Below are positions 32,203-41,948 of a stretch of 64,000 nt of DNA, piece by piece (the first letter of the stretch is position 1; each line of letters opens with the position of its first letter). Origin of the DNA: Minwuia sp. (GTDB lineage Bacteria; Pseudomonadota; Alphaproteobacteria; Minwuiales; Minwuiaceae); NCBI GenBank assembly GCA_029210175.1, contig JARGPL010000001.1, positions 62,001 to 126,000 of the forward strand, given 5' to 3'. The position numbers were made by a program, and so were the translations under genes. The notes under the pieces are model-generated. The model ran no database searches, was not told the origin of the DNA, and was given only the letters and a program-made list of their open reading frames with translations.

Positions 32203-34278
32203 ATGCGATTTGCTGTCGATACCGGGGGAACCTTCACCGATCTGCTGGTGGAAGATGATGATGGCACCTTGCGGATGTTCAAGGCATCCACGACCCCGGA
32301 TGATCCCATTCGGGGCGTCATCGACAGCCTGCAGGTCGCTGCGGATGGCATGAACCGGCCTCTTGCCGATCTGCTGGCACAGGGAAGCCTGTTCATCCAC
32401 GGCACCACACGCGCCATCAATGCGATCATCACCGGCAACACCGCGAAGACGGCATTTCTGACCACACAGGGTCATCCCGACATTCTGGTACTGCGTGAAG
32501 GGGGGCGGTCCGACGTCTTCAATTTCACGGTGCCGTATCCGGAACCCTATGTGCCCCGGTCCCTGACCTGGGAAGTGAATGAGCGGATCAATACCGACGC
32601 CGAGGTCCTGCAGCCGCTGGACGAGGCCGAGATCGTCGACATCATCGAACAGATGAAGGCGCAGGATGTGGAGGCAGTCGCCGTCTGCCTGCTCTGGTCC
32701 ATCGTCAACGGGACGCATGAAAAGCGGATCGGCGAACTGCTGAAAGAGCACATGCCCGGCGTGCCCTATACGCTTTCGCATCGCCTGAACCCGTCGCTGC
32801 GCGAGTATCGCCGTGCATCGTCCACTGCCATCGATGCGTCGCTGAAGCCGCTGATGGGCGCCTACATGCGCAACCTGTCGCAACGGCTGAAGGAATCGGG
32901 CTTTGGTGGCCGTGTCCTGATCGTCACCTCCGGTGCCGGGGTCATCGATGCAGCCGACGCAGCTGAAACACCCGTGCATCTGATCAATTCTGGCCCGTCC
33001 ATGGCCCCTGTTGCGGGGCGCCATTTCACGGACGTCGATGCCAAGGCTGAAACAGCCATCGTCGCCGATACCGGCGGCACGACCTACGATCTCAGCCTGG
33101 TGCGCAAGGGACGCATTCCCTGGACCCGCGAAACCTGGATCGGTGGTGAGTATCGCGGCCACATGACCGGGTTCCCCTCGGTCGATGTGCGCTCCATCGG
33201 GGCCGGTGGTGGATCGATCGCGTGGGTCGATGACGGCGGCTTGCTGCATGTGGGGCCGCAGTCGGCGTCTGCAGTGCCCGGCCCAGCGGCCTATGGCCAT
33301 GGCGGCACGGAACCGACCCTGACGGACGCCTGCGTGGCGCTGGGCTATGTCGATCCGGATTTCTTTCTCGGCGGCACCATGAAGCTGGATGCTGCGGCGG
33401 CACGCAAGGCCATCGAAACGCGCCTCTGTGACCGGCTGAACCTGTCGGTGGAGGACGCGGCGCTGGCGATTGTCCGCATCGCGACAGAAAACATGGTGCA
33501 GGCCATCATGGACATCACCATCAACCAGGGCATCGACCCTGCCAAGGCAGTGCTGATCGGTGGCGGCGGTGCGGCCGGGCTCAATTCGGAGCGCATCGGC
33601 GCCCGTCTCGGTTGTCCGATGGTGCTGATCCCGGACGTGGGTGCTGCCCTGTCCGCAGGTGGCGCACTCATGTCCGACCTGATGTCGGATTCCCGTGCCA
33701 CCCTGTTCACCACGTCAGCGGACTTCGACCGCGATGGTGTCAATGCCGTGCTCGCTGACCTGAAGGCCAAGTGCGAGGCCTTTGCCTCTGGCCCGGGTGC
33801 CGGTGCCGTGAAGACGGAGATCACCTTCATGGCTGAAGCCCGCTACCCGCATCAGGTCTGGGAGATCGAGGTGCCTCTCCGCGCCGACACCTTCGCCGGT
33901 GACGCGGACGTGCGCCAGCTGGTGTCCGATTTCCATGACGCGCATGAGGAGATCTTCGCGATCAAGGACGCGGAATCGGAGATCGAGGTCATTGGCTGGT
34001 CCGCACGGGTCAGCTGTCAATTGCGCGAAGGCACCATCGCCAGTCTGGCCGATGCAGCCAGCGGCACGGGCGAACAACCGTCGCGACAGGCCTGGTTCGG
34101 GGGCACAGGCTGGGCCGAGACGGCCATCCGCAGCTTCGACAGCCTCAGCGTTGATGAGGCTGTGGCCGGGCCGGTCATCGTCGAAAGCTCCTTCACCACC
34201 GTGGTCGTCGGACCCGGTGCGCGCGTCACCCGGCGCCCGTCCGGCAGCCTGGCCATCGTGCCGGGTGGTCAGGACTGA
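32203..34278 (+). CDS. Hydantoinase/oxoprolinase family protein (HyuA-type), without HyuB
   Basis: 691 residues. The actin-like ATPase signatures are clear: 'AVDTGGTFTDLLVE' at the N-terminus, 'VADTGGTTYDLSLVRKG' in the middle and 'SIGAGGGSIAWVDDGG'. HyuA forms the ATP-using subunit of hydantoinases, 5-oxoprolinase and acetone carboxylase, normally followed by hyuB. No HyuB-like gene is adjacent; the next gene, convergent, is gshB. Opening of 5-oxoproline would connect to glutathione turnover, but this is inference. GGGAGAG precedes the ATG. Confidence 0.9.
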   Translation: MRFAVDTGGTFTDLLVEDDDGTLRMFKASTTPDDPIRGVIDSLQVAADGMNRPLADLLAQGSLFIHGTTRAINAIITGNTAKTAFLTTQGHPDILVLREGGRSDVFNFTVPYPEPYVPRSLTWEVNERINTDAEVLQPLDEAEIVDIIEQMKAQDVEAVAVCLLWSIVNGTHEKRIGELLKEHMPGVPYTLSHRLNPSLREYRRASSTAIDASLKPLMGAYMRNLSQRLKESGFGGRVLIVTSGAGVIDAADAAETPVHLINSGPSMAPVAGRHFTDVDAKAETAIVADTGGTTYDLSLVRKGRIPWTRETWIGGEYRGHMTGFPSVDVRSIGAGGGSIAWVDDGGLLHVGPQSASAVPGPAAYGHGGTEPTLTDACVALGYVDPDFFLGGTMKLDAAAARKAIETRLCDRLNLSVEDAALAIVRIATENMVQAIMDITINQGIDPAKAVLIGGGGAAGLNSERIGARLGCPMVLIPDVGAALSAGGALMSDLMSDSRATLFTTSADFDRDGVNAVLADLKAKCEAFASGPGAGAVKTEITFMAEARYPHQVWEIEVPLRADTFAGDADVRQLVSDFHDAHEEIFAIKDAESEIEVIGWSARVSCQLREGTIASLADAASGTGEQPSRQAWFGGTGWAETAIRSFDSLSVDEAVAGPVIVESSFTTVVVGPGARVTRRPSGSLAIVPGGQD

Positions 34279-34321
34279 CGGCGCACCGGGCTGGTGATGC
34301 AACCAGACAGCGGAGCGATCT

Positions 34322-35260
34322 CTAGCGCTTCGCCTCGATGGCGTCCCAGATCAGGCCGGACAGGTTGGAACCGTCGAAGCGGTCAATCTCCTGAATGCCG
34401 GTGGGGCTGGTGACGTTGATCTCCGTCATCCAGTCGCCGATCACGTCGATGCCGACGAAGATCATGCCCCGTGCCTTCAGCTCCGGGCCGATGCGGTCAC
34501 AGATTTCCCGCTCCCGCGCGGTCAGCGATGACCGGACGGCCTGACCGCCGACATGCATGTTCGACCGGCTTTCGCCCTCCGCCGGCACCCGGTTGATCGC
34601 GCCGACGGGTTCGCCGCCGACCAGGATGATGCGCTTGTCGCCGGTGCGGACTTCCGGCAGGAACTTCTGCGCGATGATCGGTTCGCGGTACATCACGGCA
34701 TAGGTTTCCAGCAGCGAACTCAGATTGTCGTCGCCGGGACGCAGGTGAAACACCCCCGCGCCGCCATTGCCGTAGAGCGGCTTGATGATGATGTCCTGAT
34801 GCTGGGCCTGAAAGGCGCGGATCATGTCACCGTTGCTGGTGATCAGGGTCGGCGGCATCAGGTCGGTGAAGTTGGTGACGAACAGCTTCTCCGGCGCGTT
34901 GCGGACCTCCATCGGGTCGTTGACGACCAGTGTCTTCGGATGGATGCGTTCCAGCAGATAGGTGGTGGTCAGATACCCCATGTCATAGGGGGGGTCCTGT
35001 CGCAACAGCACGACATCGACATCTGCCAGATCGACGACGCGGTCCTCGCCATCGCTGAAGTGGTTGCCGACCTCTCGCCGCACGATGACATCACGCAGGC
35101 GGGCCATGACGGTGCCGTTCTGCCAGGCCAGTTCATCGGGGCGGTACCATGACAGACTGTGGCCGCGTGCCTGCGCTTCCAGCATCAGGGCGAAGGTGGA
35201 ATCCCCATTGATGTCGATCCCGGCAATCGGGTCCATCTGGACGGCGACCTTGAGTGTCAT
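34322..35260 (-). CDS. gshB: Glutathione synthase
   Basis: 312 residues, ATP-grasp ligase joining gamma-glutamylcysteine and glycine. '[25 protein letters not shown]' N-terminus, '[17 protein letters not shown]' ATP-binding loop and '[14 protein letters not shown]' metal/ATP region are typical of gram-negative GshB. ATG 35260 has GGGGAAAG upstream; the ATG four codons earlier overlaps that ribosome site. Ends 43 nt from the convergent HyuA-like gene. Confidence 0.97.
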   Translation of the reverse strand: MTLKVAVQMDPIAGIDINGDSTFALMLEAQARGHSLSWYRPDELAWQNGTVMARLRDVIVRREVGNHFSDGEDRVVDLADVDVVLLRQDPPYDMGYLTTTYLLERIHPKTLVVNDPMEVRNAPEKLFVTNFTDLMPPTLITSNGDMIRAFQAQHQDIIIKPLYGNGGAGVFHLRPGDDNLSSLLETYAVMYREPIIAQKFLPEVRTGDKRIILVGGEPVGAINRVPAEGESRSNMHVGGQAVRSSLTAREREICDRIGPELKARGMIFVGIDVIGDWMTEINVTSPTGIQEIDRFDGSNLSGLIWDAIEAKR

Positions 35261-35328
35261 GTCTTTCCCCATCTGTTTCTGGCCCGGCGGCTGCGATCAC
35301 GCGATGATAGGGCGGTTCGGACCCTGGG

Positions 35329-35376
35329 CAAAAAACAAATCAGGCCGACGCGCAACATGGCTGCGCCCCGGCCTGA
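35329..35376 (-). terminator. Rho-independent terminator of the bifunctional beta-oxidation gene
   Basis: TCAGGCCG (35340-35347) pairs with CGGCCTGA (35369-35376); inner G/C-rich bases extend the hairpin, and an A-rich stretch (35330-35339) gives a T-rich tail on the minus strand. It is 22 nt after the stop codon. Confidence 0.7.
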
Positions 35377-35398
35377 CCGTTGGTTCGGTTGCGCTGGA

Positions 35399-37498
35399 TC
35401 AGCGCTGGAAGTCGGCAAAGCTCTTGCCTTCCGCCACCAGCTTCTCGATCAGCGGTGCGGGCTTCCAGTCGTCCTCACCGGACTGCTCGTAGTAATGCTT
35501 GATCCGCGCCAGCACCTTGTCGAGACCGACGTGATCAGCGTAGTGCATCGGGCCGCCGCGATGTTTCGGGAAGCCGTATCCGTAGAGGTAGGTGATGTCG
35601 ATATCGACGGAGCGGATGGCGATGCCTTCCTCCAGAATCTTCGCGCCTTCATTGACCAGCGCGTAGATGCAGCGCTCCAGGATCTCGTCATCGGACACCT
35701 TCCGGCGCTTGATCCCGGCTTCTGCCGAATTCTTCTCGATCAGCTCCTTCACCACGGGGTCGGGCTGCGGCACACGGCTGCCTTCTTCGTAGCGATACCA
35801 GCCTGCGCTGGTCTTCTGCCCGTGACGACCGAGTTCCACCACCTTGTCGGCGAGGGAGGAATAGCGACGACCCTGCGGCCAGGTCTTCAGCTGATGCTGC
35901 CGCACACGGTAGCCCACATCCAGACCGGCCAGATCACCCATGGCGAACGGCCCCATGGCGAGACCGAAGTCATAGAGCACGCGATCCACATCTTCCGGCT
36001 GCGCGCCTTCTTCCACCAGGAAACTGGCCTGGCGGCCATAGGGATGCAGCATGCGGTTGCCGATGAAGCCATGGCAGTTGCCGGCCAGCACGGCGATCTT
36101 GCCGATACGCTTGCCCAGGTCCATGACGGTCTGGATCGTGTTGGCGCTGGAATCCTTGCCGCGCACGTTCTCCAGCAGGCGCATGACATTGGCCGGGCTG
36201 AAGAAATGCGTACCGATGACATCTTCCGGACGCTTCGTGGCCGACGCGATCTCGTCAATGTCCAGGGTGGAGGTGTTGGAGGCCAGGATGGCGCCGGGCT
36301 TCATCACCTGATCGAGCTTGCCGAAGACCTGCTTCTTGATCTCCATGTCCTCGAACACCGCTTCGATCACAATGTCTGCCTGGCCGATGTCGTCATACGA
36401 CGTGGTTGGCGTCAGCATGGCCATCCGCTTCTCGACTTCCTCCATCGTGAAGCGGCCGCGCTTGGCACTGTTCTCGTAGTTGCCGCGGATGATGCCTATA
36501 CCACGGTCCAGCGCCGCCTGCTCCAGTTCCAGAATGGTCACCGGAATGCCGGCGTTCAGGAAATTCATGGCGATGCCACCACCCATGGTGCCACAGCCGA
36601 GGATGGCGCAGGTCTTGATGTCGCGCGTCGGCGTCCCCTTGGGAATGTCGGGAATCTTGCCGACTTCGCGCTCGCCGAAGAAGGCGTGGATCTGCGCCGC
36701 CCGCTGCGGGCTCTGCATCAGTTCGGCAAACAGTTCACCTTCGCGTTTCAGCCCGGCCTCGAAGCTGTCGGACGTCACCGCGGCCTCAACGGCGGCGATG
36801 CAGTTCTGCGGCGCCAGCACGCCACGGGCCTTCTTCGCCAGCGTTGCGCGGAACGTGTCGAAGATAGCGGCATCGGCCTCGTCCAGCTTGCCACGGCTGC
36901 GCGAAATCACCTTCAGCGGGGCGCCATCGGCCACCAGCTTCTCGGCGAAGGCACAGGCACCGGGGATCAGGTCATCGACGATCGCGTCGACGATCCCGGC
37001 TTTCTCGGCCATCGCGGCGGGCACCATGTCACCGGACGTGATCATCTTCAGGGCGGTTTCGACCCCGGCCACACGCGGCAGGCGCTGGGTGCCACCGGCA
37101 CCAGGCAGCAGGCCCAGCTTCACTTCCGGCAGACCAACGAAGCCCTTCGGCACGGCAACGCGGTAATGCGCGGCGAAGGCGGTTTCCAGTCCACCACCCA
37201 GGGCAGTGCCATGGATCGCGGCCACGACCGGCTTGGTGGCGTTCTCGTAGTCGGCGATGACCTCGTTCAGGCCGGGACCGGACATCGGCTTGCCGAATTC
37301 GCGAATGTCGGCACCGGCGATGAAGGTTCGCCCGTCACCGGCCAGCACGACGGCGGAAATGCTGTCATCGGCCAGCGCCTCGGCCAGCCGGTCACGCAGG
37401 CCCTGCCGCACAGCCTGGCTGAGCGCATTGACCGGTGGGTTCTGTACCAGGATGACGCCTACCGCGCCGTGTTTTTCCAGCACCACAGGTGATGACAT
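35399..37498 (-). CDS. Bifunctional enoyl-CoA hydratase/3-hydroxyacyl-CoA dehydrogenase (FadB/FadJ-like)
   Basis: 699 residues. An enoyl-CoA hydratase/isomerase domain (about 1-190, 'FIAGADIREF', 'HGTALGGGLETA', 'GLPEVKLGLLPGAGGTQRLPR') is fused to a 3-hydroxyacyl-CoA dehydrogenase ('AILGCGTMGGGIAMNFLNAG' NAD site near 298, then two C-terminal HCDH domains with 'THFFSPANVMRLLE'). It hydrates enoyl-CoA and oxidises the 3-hydroxy product in beta-oxidation. GGGGAGGA precedes ATG 37498. The partner thiolase is not adjacent; PhaA or another thiolase could finish the cycle. Confidence 0.95.
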   Translation of the reverse strand: MSSPVVLEKHGAVGVILVQNPPVNALSQAVRQGLRDRLAEALADDSISAVVLAGDGRTFIAGADIREFGKPMSGPGLNEVIADYENATKPVVAAIHGTALGGGLETAFAAHYRVAVPKGFVGLPEVKLGLLPGAGGTQRLPRVAGVETALKMITSGDMVPAAMAEKAGIVDAIVDDLIPGACAFAEKLVADGAPLKVISRSRGKLDEADAAIFDTFRATLAKKARGVLAPQNCIAAVEAAVTSDSFEAGLKREGELFAELMQSPQRAAQIHAFFGEREVGKIPDIPKGTPTRDIKTCAILGCGTMGGGIAMNFLNAGIPVTILELEQAALDRGIGIIRGNYENSAKRGRFTMEEVEKRMAMLTPTTSYDDIGQADIVIEAVFEDMEIKKQVFGKLDQVMKPGAILASNTSTLDIDEIASATKRPEDVIGTHFFSPANVMRLLENVRGKDSSANTIQTVMDLGKRIGKIAVLAGNCHGFIGNRMLHPYGRQASFLVEEGAQPEDVDRVLYDFGLAMGPFAMGDLAGLDVGYRVRQHQLKTWPQGRRYSSLADKVVELGRHGQKTSAGWYRYEEGSRVPQPDPVVKELIEKNSAEAGIKRRKVSDDEILERCIYALVNEGAKILEEGIAIRSVDIDITYLYGYGFPKHRGGPMHYADHVGLDKVLARIKHYYEQSGEDDWKPAPLIEKLVAEGKSFADFQR

Positions 37499-37590
37499 GT
37501 TCGTTTCCTCCCCAATCGGAAAAATCATTGCCTGATGAGTTAGCCCAGCCGGGCCGGGTGGTCAAAGCCTGATAGCGCCCGAACGCCACA

Positions 37591-38739
37591 TCAGAATCGC
37601 AGATGCTGGCCGTCGAATCTGTGGTTGAGTATCAGTGCGGTGATCGTCGCGCCGACCGAAAGGGCGGCCATGGCGAAGTACGCATCGCCGCCGAAGTCGC
37701 CATAGAGCCAGCCGGCGAGCAGGGCACCAAGGCCCATGAAGATGCCCATGCCAAAGGCGGCGAACAGCCCCTGTGCGCTGGCGGAAAGCTCTGGCGGGGC
37801 CGCGCGCTGGATGAAGTGCATGGCACCCAGGTGGGTGGCACCGAAGGTCAGGCCATGCAGCACCTGCAGGACCGCGAGGGCCAGGAACCCGTCCACGAAC
37901 CCCAGCGCGGTCCAGCGCAGGATCCCGGCTGCACAGCCGGCGATGATCAGCAGCATGGGACCGAACCGGGCGATGATCTGGCGGGCATAGGCGAACAGGA
38001 TGATTTCCGCGATCACGCCCTCTGCCCAAAGCAGGCCGATCTGCACGTCGGACAGGCCATTCGCCTGCCAGTCCAGAGTGCCGAAACCGTAGAGGATGGC
38101 GTGTGCCGCCGCATTCAGGCCGACAGCCAGCAGGAAAAGGCGATAGATCGGATGCGCCAGCAGCCGCCGTGTCCCGCCGCGCAGGGTCGTGGGTTGCGGA
38201 AAGCGGATATCGGGCACGAACAATGCCACAAGCGTGGTCAGGGCCAGGCCGCCGACAACCAGCCAGTGAACGACGTCCGGTTCACCGCCTTCCAGCAACC
38301 AGCCAGCGCCATAGACGGCGGCAATGAAGCTGACCGACCCCCAGAGGCGCATGCGGCCATAGTCCAGGTCCTTCTGCGCCGCGGCGGTCATGGTCAGATT
38401 GTCACCCAGCGGCAGCACCGGGGCATAGATCGCCTGCGCCAGGATGGTGAAGCCGAGGAACATCCAGAACCCGTCGGCGAAATGAAACAGCCCATAGGCA
38501 ACAGTTGTTCCGGCCAGCAACAGCACCAGCGGTCGCCGCCGCTGACCCATCTGATCGGCCCAGCGGGTACCGATCGGACTGGTCAGCGGCTTGATCCAGA
38601 ACCCGGCGGCCAGAACGATACCGATCTCGTCCGCTGAAAGGCCGCGCGCGCTGAGCCACGCGGGCCACCAGGGCATCAGCACCCCGGCCACCGCGAATAT
38701 GGCGGCATAGAAGAGCGAAAGACGGACAGCCCAGTTCAC
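37591..38739 (-). CDS. MFS transporter (HcaT-like, 3-phenylpropionate permease family)
   Basis: 382 residues with about twelve hydrophobic helices. The start 'LSLFYAAIFAVAGVLMPWWPAWL' and the 'GTRWADQMGQRRRPLVLL' loop fit the small MFS_1-like/HcaT branch, which takes up aromatic acids or nucleosides. The GTG at 38739 has AGAGGGG upstream and puts the first helix at the N-terminus; the 58 upstream codons are Arg/Ser-rich and not protein-like. It lies 52 nt downstream of the metallopeptidase gene. Confidence 0.88.
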   Translation of the reverse strand: MNWAVRLSLFYAAIFAVAGVLMPWWPAWLSARGLSADEIGIVLAAGFWIKPLTSPIGTRWADQMGQRRRPLVLLLAGTTVAYGLFHFADGFWMFLGFTILAQAIYAPVLPLGDNLTMTAAAQKDLDYGRMRLWGSVSFIAAVYGAGWLLEGGEPDVVHWLVVGGLALTTLVALFVPDIRFPQPTTLRGGTRRLLAHPIYRLFLLAVGLNAAAHAILYGFGTLDWQANGLSDVQIGLLWAEGVIAEIILFAYARQIIARFGPMLLIIAGCAAGILRWTALGFVDGFLALAVLQVLHGLTFGATHLGAMHFIQRAAPPELSASAQGLFAAFGMGIFMGLGALLAGWLYGDFGGDAYFAMAALSVGATITALILNHRFDGQHLRF

Positions 38740-38791
38740 GGCGTTCGACCCCTCTGCCGGACCTGTTCCCGTGATCCTGTGTTCCGCCGTG

Positions 38792-39868
38792 TCAGAGCGG
38801 CTGACCCCGCACGACGCGGTGCACGAACCGCAATTTCTCGATGACCGGCGCGGCGAGCGCGAACGGGTAGGCGTCTTCCTGCCCCATGGACCGGTTGAGG
38901 CTGTTGAGGGCAACCGTCAGCGGCATCCATTGCGACATCAGACGGTCGAAATCATCTTCCTGATAGGGCGCGCGCGCCAGTTCCGATTCCAGCAGTTCGG
39001 AATCCACCTTGCGGGGGCTGGTCCGGACGCCGAAGTTCCAGGCGGTGTCCAGCGTGTCCATCATCAGCAGGTAATGGCTCCAGCTCTCGGCCCAGTCCTC
39101 CCACGGGTGGCTGGCAGCGTAGGAACTGATGTGGTGATCGCGCCAGTCGGGGCGCGGGCCATTGGTGTAGTGGGCTTCCAGCGCCTCACCGTAATCCTGC
39201 CGCTCATCCCCGAACAGCTGCCGGCAACTGTCCAGCCAGGCGGTTGGCGCGATCAGCCGGTCCCAGTAGAAATGACCGGATTCGTGGCGAAAGTGACCCA
39301 GGATGGTGCGATAGGGTTCGTCCATCTGTTCACGCATGCGGATGCGCGCGGCCGGATCAGCCTCGGCAATGTTGATGGTGATCAGCCCCGCGTCATGCCC
39401 GGTCAGCACCCGTCCGCGTTCACTGAAGCTCGGGTCCGGGTCGGCCAGGAAATCGAAGGCCAGGCCATCTTCACGTTCCGCCTTCGAACTGACGTCGAGG
39501 CGCAATCGCAGGCAGGAATGGACAAGCCTGCGCTTCTCCGCCTCCAGCCGGTGCCAGAGCGCCCGATGCCCCGGCACATCAAGGTCGGGGATGGTGTGGT
39601 TCAGGCGGCACGAGAGGCAGTATCCGTCGTGGTCGATGTCGCCGTCCTGGATCATCCAGTTGCAGCCATTGTCCTGCGCATGATGGCTGCACTTCAAATA
39701 TCGCGTGCTGATGCCGTCCTTGCTGACCAGCGTCGCGCTGCCATCGGCGTCGAGCGCCACCATCATCGACGTATCAGGCACGAACCCCTGCGCCGCGCCG
39801 CAGGACATGCAGGCCGTGTTCTCGAAATAGATCGGATTGGTGCAACTGCCACAGGTGAAGATCTTCAC
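38792..39868 (-). CDS. Putative zinc-binding metallopeptidase with N-terminal zinc ribbons
   Basis: 358 residues. Cys6, Cys9, Cys20 and Cys23 form one zinc ribbon, and Cys60, Cys69, Cys84 and Cys87 look like a second. HESGH at residues 195-199 is an HExxH-type metal site, with downstream 'PWEDWAESWSHY' likely giving a further Glu ligand. This is the pattern of the COG4307/'putative zinc-binding metallopeptidase' family. No signal peptide, so probably cytoplasmic. Substrates unknown. It may be co-transcribed with the MFS gene. Confidence 0.88.
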   Translation of the reverse strand: MKIFTCGSCTNPIYFENTACMSCGAAQGFVPDTSMMVALDADGSATLVSKDGISTRYLKCSHHAQDNGCNWMIQDGDIDHDGYCLSCRLNHTIPDLDVPGHRALWHRLEAEKRRLVHSCLRLRLDVSSKAEREDGLAFDFLADPDPSFSERGRVLTGHDAGLITINIAEADPAARIRMREQMDEPYRTILGHFRHESGHFYWDRLIAPTAWLDSCRQLFGDERQDYGEALEAHYTNGPRPDWRDHHISSYAASHPWEDWAESWSHYLLMMDTLDTAWNFGVRTSPRKVDSELLESELARAPYQEDDFDRLMSQWMPLTVALNSLNRSMGQEDAYPFALAAPVIEKLRFVHRVVRGQPL

Positions 39869-39962
39869 GCGCTTGTTCCGTTCTGAAAGGGATGTGTGTC
39901 ACGCCGTCCCCGGCCCGAATGATGCCCGCCGGGCGGTCTCGGACCGGGACGGTGTGATCCTG

Positions 39963-41114
39963 TCAGTTTCGGCCCATCATGTCGCGCGCAATGATCTGCT
40001 TCATGATCTCCGCACTGCCACCCGCGATGCGGGACATGCGGCTGTCGGCCCAGGCGCGGGCGATCGGGTATTCCCACATGTACCCGGCCCCGCCATGCAG
40101 TTGCAGGCATTCATCCAGCACGCGGCACTGCATGTCGGTGGCGTTCATCTTGGCCATCGCGGCGTCGATCTCGCTCAACTCGCCCTTCAGGTGCTGTTCC
40201 AGGCACCTGTCGACGAAGACCCGCAGCATGGACGCGTGCGACTGCAGTTCCGCCAGCTTGAACTGGGTGTTCTGGAACTGGGAGATGGTGCGTCCGAAAG
40301 CCTGGCGATCCTTGGTGTACGTGACGGTCCAGTCGATTGCCGTCTGTACGGTTTCGGCGCCCTTCACGGCCTGGATCAGGCGCTCCTGCGGCAACTGGCT
40401 GACCAGCTGGATGAAGCCCTTGCCTTCATCGGGACCGATCAGGTTGCTGACGGGCACCCGCACATCGCTGAAGAACAGCTCCGACGTGTCCTGCGCATGC
40501 ATGCCGATCTTTTCCAGATTGCGCCCGCGTTCGAACCCTGCCCGGTCGCCCTCCACCAGGATCAGGCTGATCCCGCGCCAGCCCTCGTTCGGGTCCGTCT
40601 TGCAGGCGACAATGACCAGGTCGGCCATCTGACCGTTGGAGATGTAGATCTTCGAGCCATTGATGACGTACTCGTCGCCTTCGCGCTTGGCATTGGTGCG
40701 GATTCCCTGCAGGTCGGACCCGGCACCGGGTTCGGTCATGGCGATGGCGCCGATGACCTCGCCTGTGGTCATGCGGGGCAGCCACTTCTTCTGCTGCTCG
40801 GGGGAGCCGTAGTGGCGCAGGTAAGGGGCGATGATGTCGGAATGCAGCGGGAAGTTGGGTCCCGTCGCACCGATCTTGGCCATTTCCTCCAGCACGATGG
40901 ACGAATACAGGAAGTCCGCACCGACGCCGCCCATCTCCTCGGGGATGTCGCAGCACAGCAGACCAGCCTCGCCAGCCTTCAGCCAGACTTCGCGGGAGAC
41001 CTGGCCGTCCTTTTCCCACTGGCGGTGATGCGGCGCCACTTCCGTTTCCATGAAACGGCGGCAGGAATCGCGAAAGATCTCGTGGTCTTCGGAATAAACG
41101 GTACGTGGAATCAT
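39963..41114 (-). CDS. Acyl-CoA dehydrogenase
   Basis: 383 residues. 'GAIAMTEPGAGSDLQGIRTNA', 'VINGSKIYISNG' and 'QLHGGAGYMWEYPIARAWADSRMSRIAGGSAEI' region are classical signatures of long-chain/isovaleryl-type acyl-CoA dehydrogenases. It sits 3 nt downstream of the enoyl-CoA hydratase gene, so the two make a desaturation-hydration pair in one operon. Chain specificity cannot be read. Confidence 0.94.
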   Translation of the reverse strand: MIPRTVYSEDHEIFRDSCRRFMETEVAPHHRQWEKDGQVSREVWLKAGEAGLLCCDIPEEMGGVGADFLYSSIVLEEMAKIGATGPNFPLHSDIIAPYLRHYGSPEQQKKWLPRMTTGEVIGAIAMTEPGAGSDLQGIRTNAKREGDEYVINGSKIYISNGQMADLVIVACKTDPNEGWRGISLILVEGDRAGFERGRNLEKIGMHAQDTSELFFSDVRVPVSNLIGPDEGKGFIQLVSQLPQERLIQAVKGAETVQTAIDWTVTYTKDRQAFGRTISQFQNTQFKLAELQSHASMLRVFVDRCLEQHLKGELSEIDAAMAKMNATDMQCRVLDECLQLHGGAGYMWEYPIARAWADSRMSRIAGGSAEIMKQIIARDMMGRN

Positions 41115-41117
41115 GGT

Positions 41118-41912
41118 TCAGACCCCCTTGAATGTCGGTGTGCGCTTTTCAACGAAGGCCTTGGTGGCTTCCTTGTGGTCCTGCGTCTCGCCGGACAGCG
41201 TGTGATGCATCGCTTCCATGTCGAAGCAGCGGGCGAGGGATTCGGTCATCGCGGCGTTCATGTTCCGCTTCATGTACGACAGCGCGATCTTCGGCCCGTT
41301 GGCGATCTTGTGTGCCAGTGCCATGGTCTCCGCCTCCAGCTCCGCGTCCGCAACCACGCGGTTGACGATGCCCAGGCCATGCGCCTGTTCGGCGTTCAGC
41401 TCGTCGGCGGTGTAATAGAGTTCCCGCGCCTTGGCCGTGCCGACCAGATGGGTCAGGAAATAGCTGCCGCCAAAATCGCCCGAGTAACCGACGTTGCCGA
41501 AGGCAGTGGTGAATTTCAGCGTGTCGGAGGCCACCCGCATGTCGCAGGACAGCGCGATCGACATGCCGGCACCGGCCACGGGGCCACGCACCATGGCGAT
41601 GGTCGGCTTGGCCATTTCGTGCAGCAGGCGCGACACTTCCATGCCGCCACGCAGCTTGAGCACCTTGGCTTCCAGCGTGTTGTCGGCAAATTCCCGGCCC
41701 TCGGCCATCGACTTCACATCGCCCCCGGCGCAGAAGCCACGGCCCGCACCGGTGATGACGACACAGCCGATGCTGCGGTCATTGGCGAGGCGGTGGCAGT
41801 TCTCCACCAGGGCTTCCAGCATCTCGCCGCTCAGGGCGTTCAGCCGTTCGGGCCGGTTCATTGTCAGAACGGCAACACCGTCCTTCTCTTCCACCATCAG
41901 GTGATCGGTCAT
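41118..41912 (-). CDS. Enoyl-CoA hydratase/isomerase family protein
   Basis: 264 residues, crotonase fold. 'GAGRGFCAGGDVKSM' and 'GPVAGAGMSIALSCDMRVAS' form the oxyanion hole. At the position usually holding the first catalytic Glu, 'FGNVGYSGDFGGSYFL' shows no Glu, while 'GDFGG' may supply an Asp; so an isomerase or other crotonase activity is possible. ATG 41912 has GGGGAGGA upstream. Upstream on the chromosome is the core palindromic repeat. Confidence 0.9.
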   Translation of the reverse strand: MTDHLMVEEKDGVAVLTMNRPERLNALSGEMLEALVENCHRLANDRSIGCVVITGAGRGFCAGGDVKSMAEGREFADNTLEAKVLKLRGGMEVSRLLHEMAKPTIAMVRGPVAGAGMSIALSCDMRVASDTLKFTTAFGNVGYSGDFGGSYFLTHLVGTAKARELYYTADELNAEQAHGLGIVNRVVADAELEAETMALAHKIANGPKIALSYMKRNMNAAMTESLARCFDMEAMHHTLSGETQDHKEATKAFVEKRTPTFKGV

Positions 41913-41948
41913 GGCATGTTTCCTCCCCGGAAATACATTGTCTGTGGG

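Noticed and set aside
35159-37492. 777-codon open frame on the plus strand
   Set aside because: Antisense to the bifunctional beta-oxidation gene; no motif.
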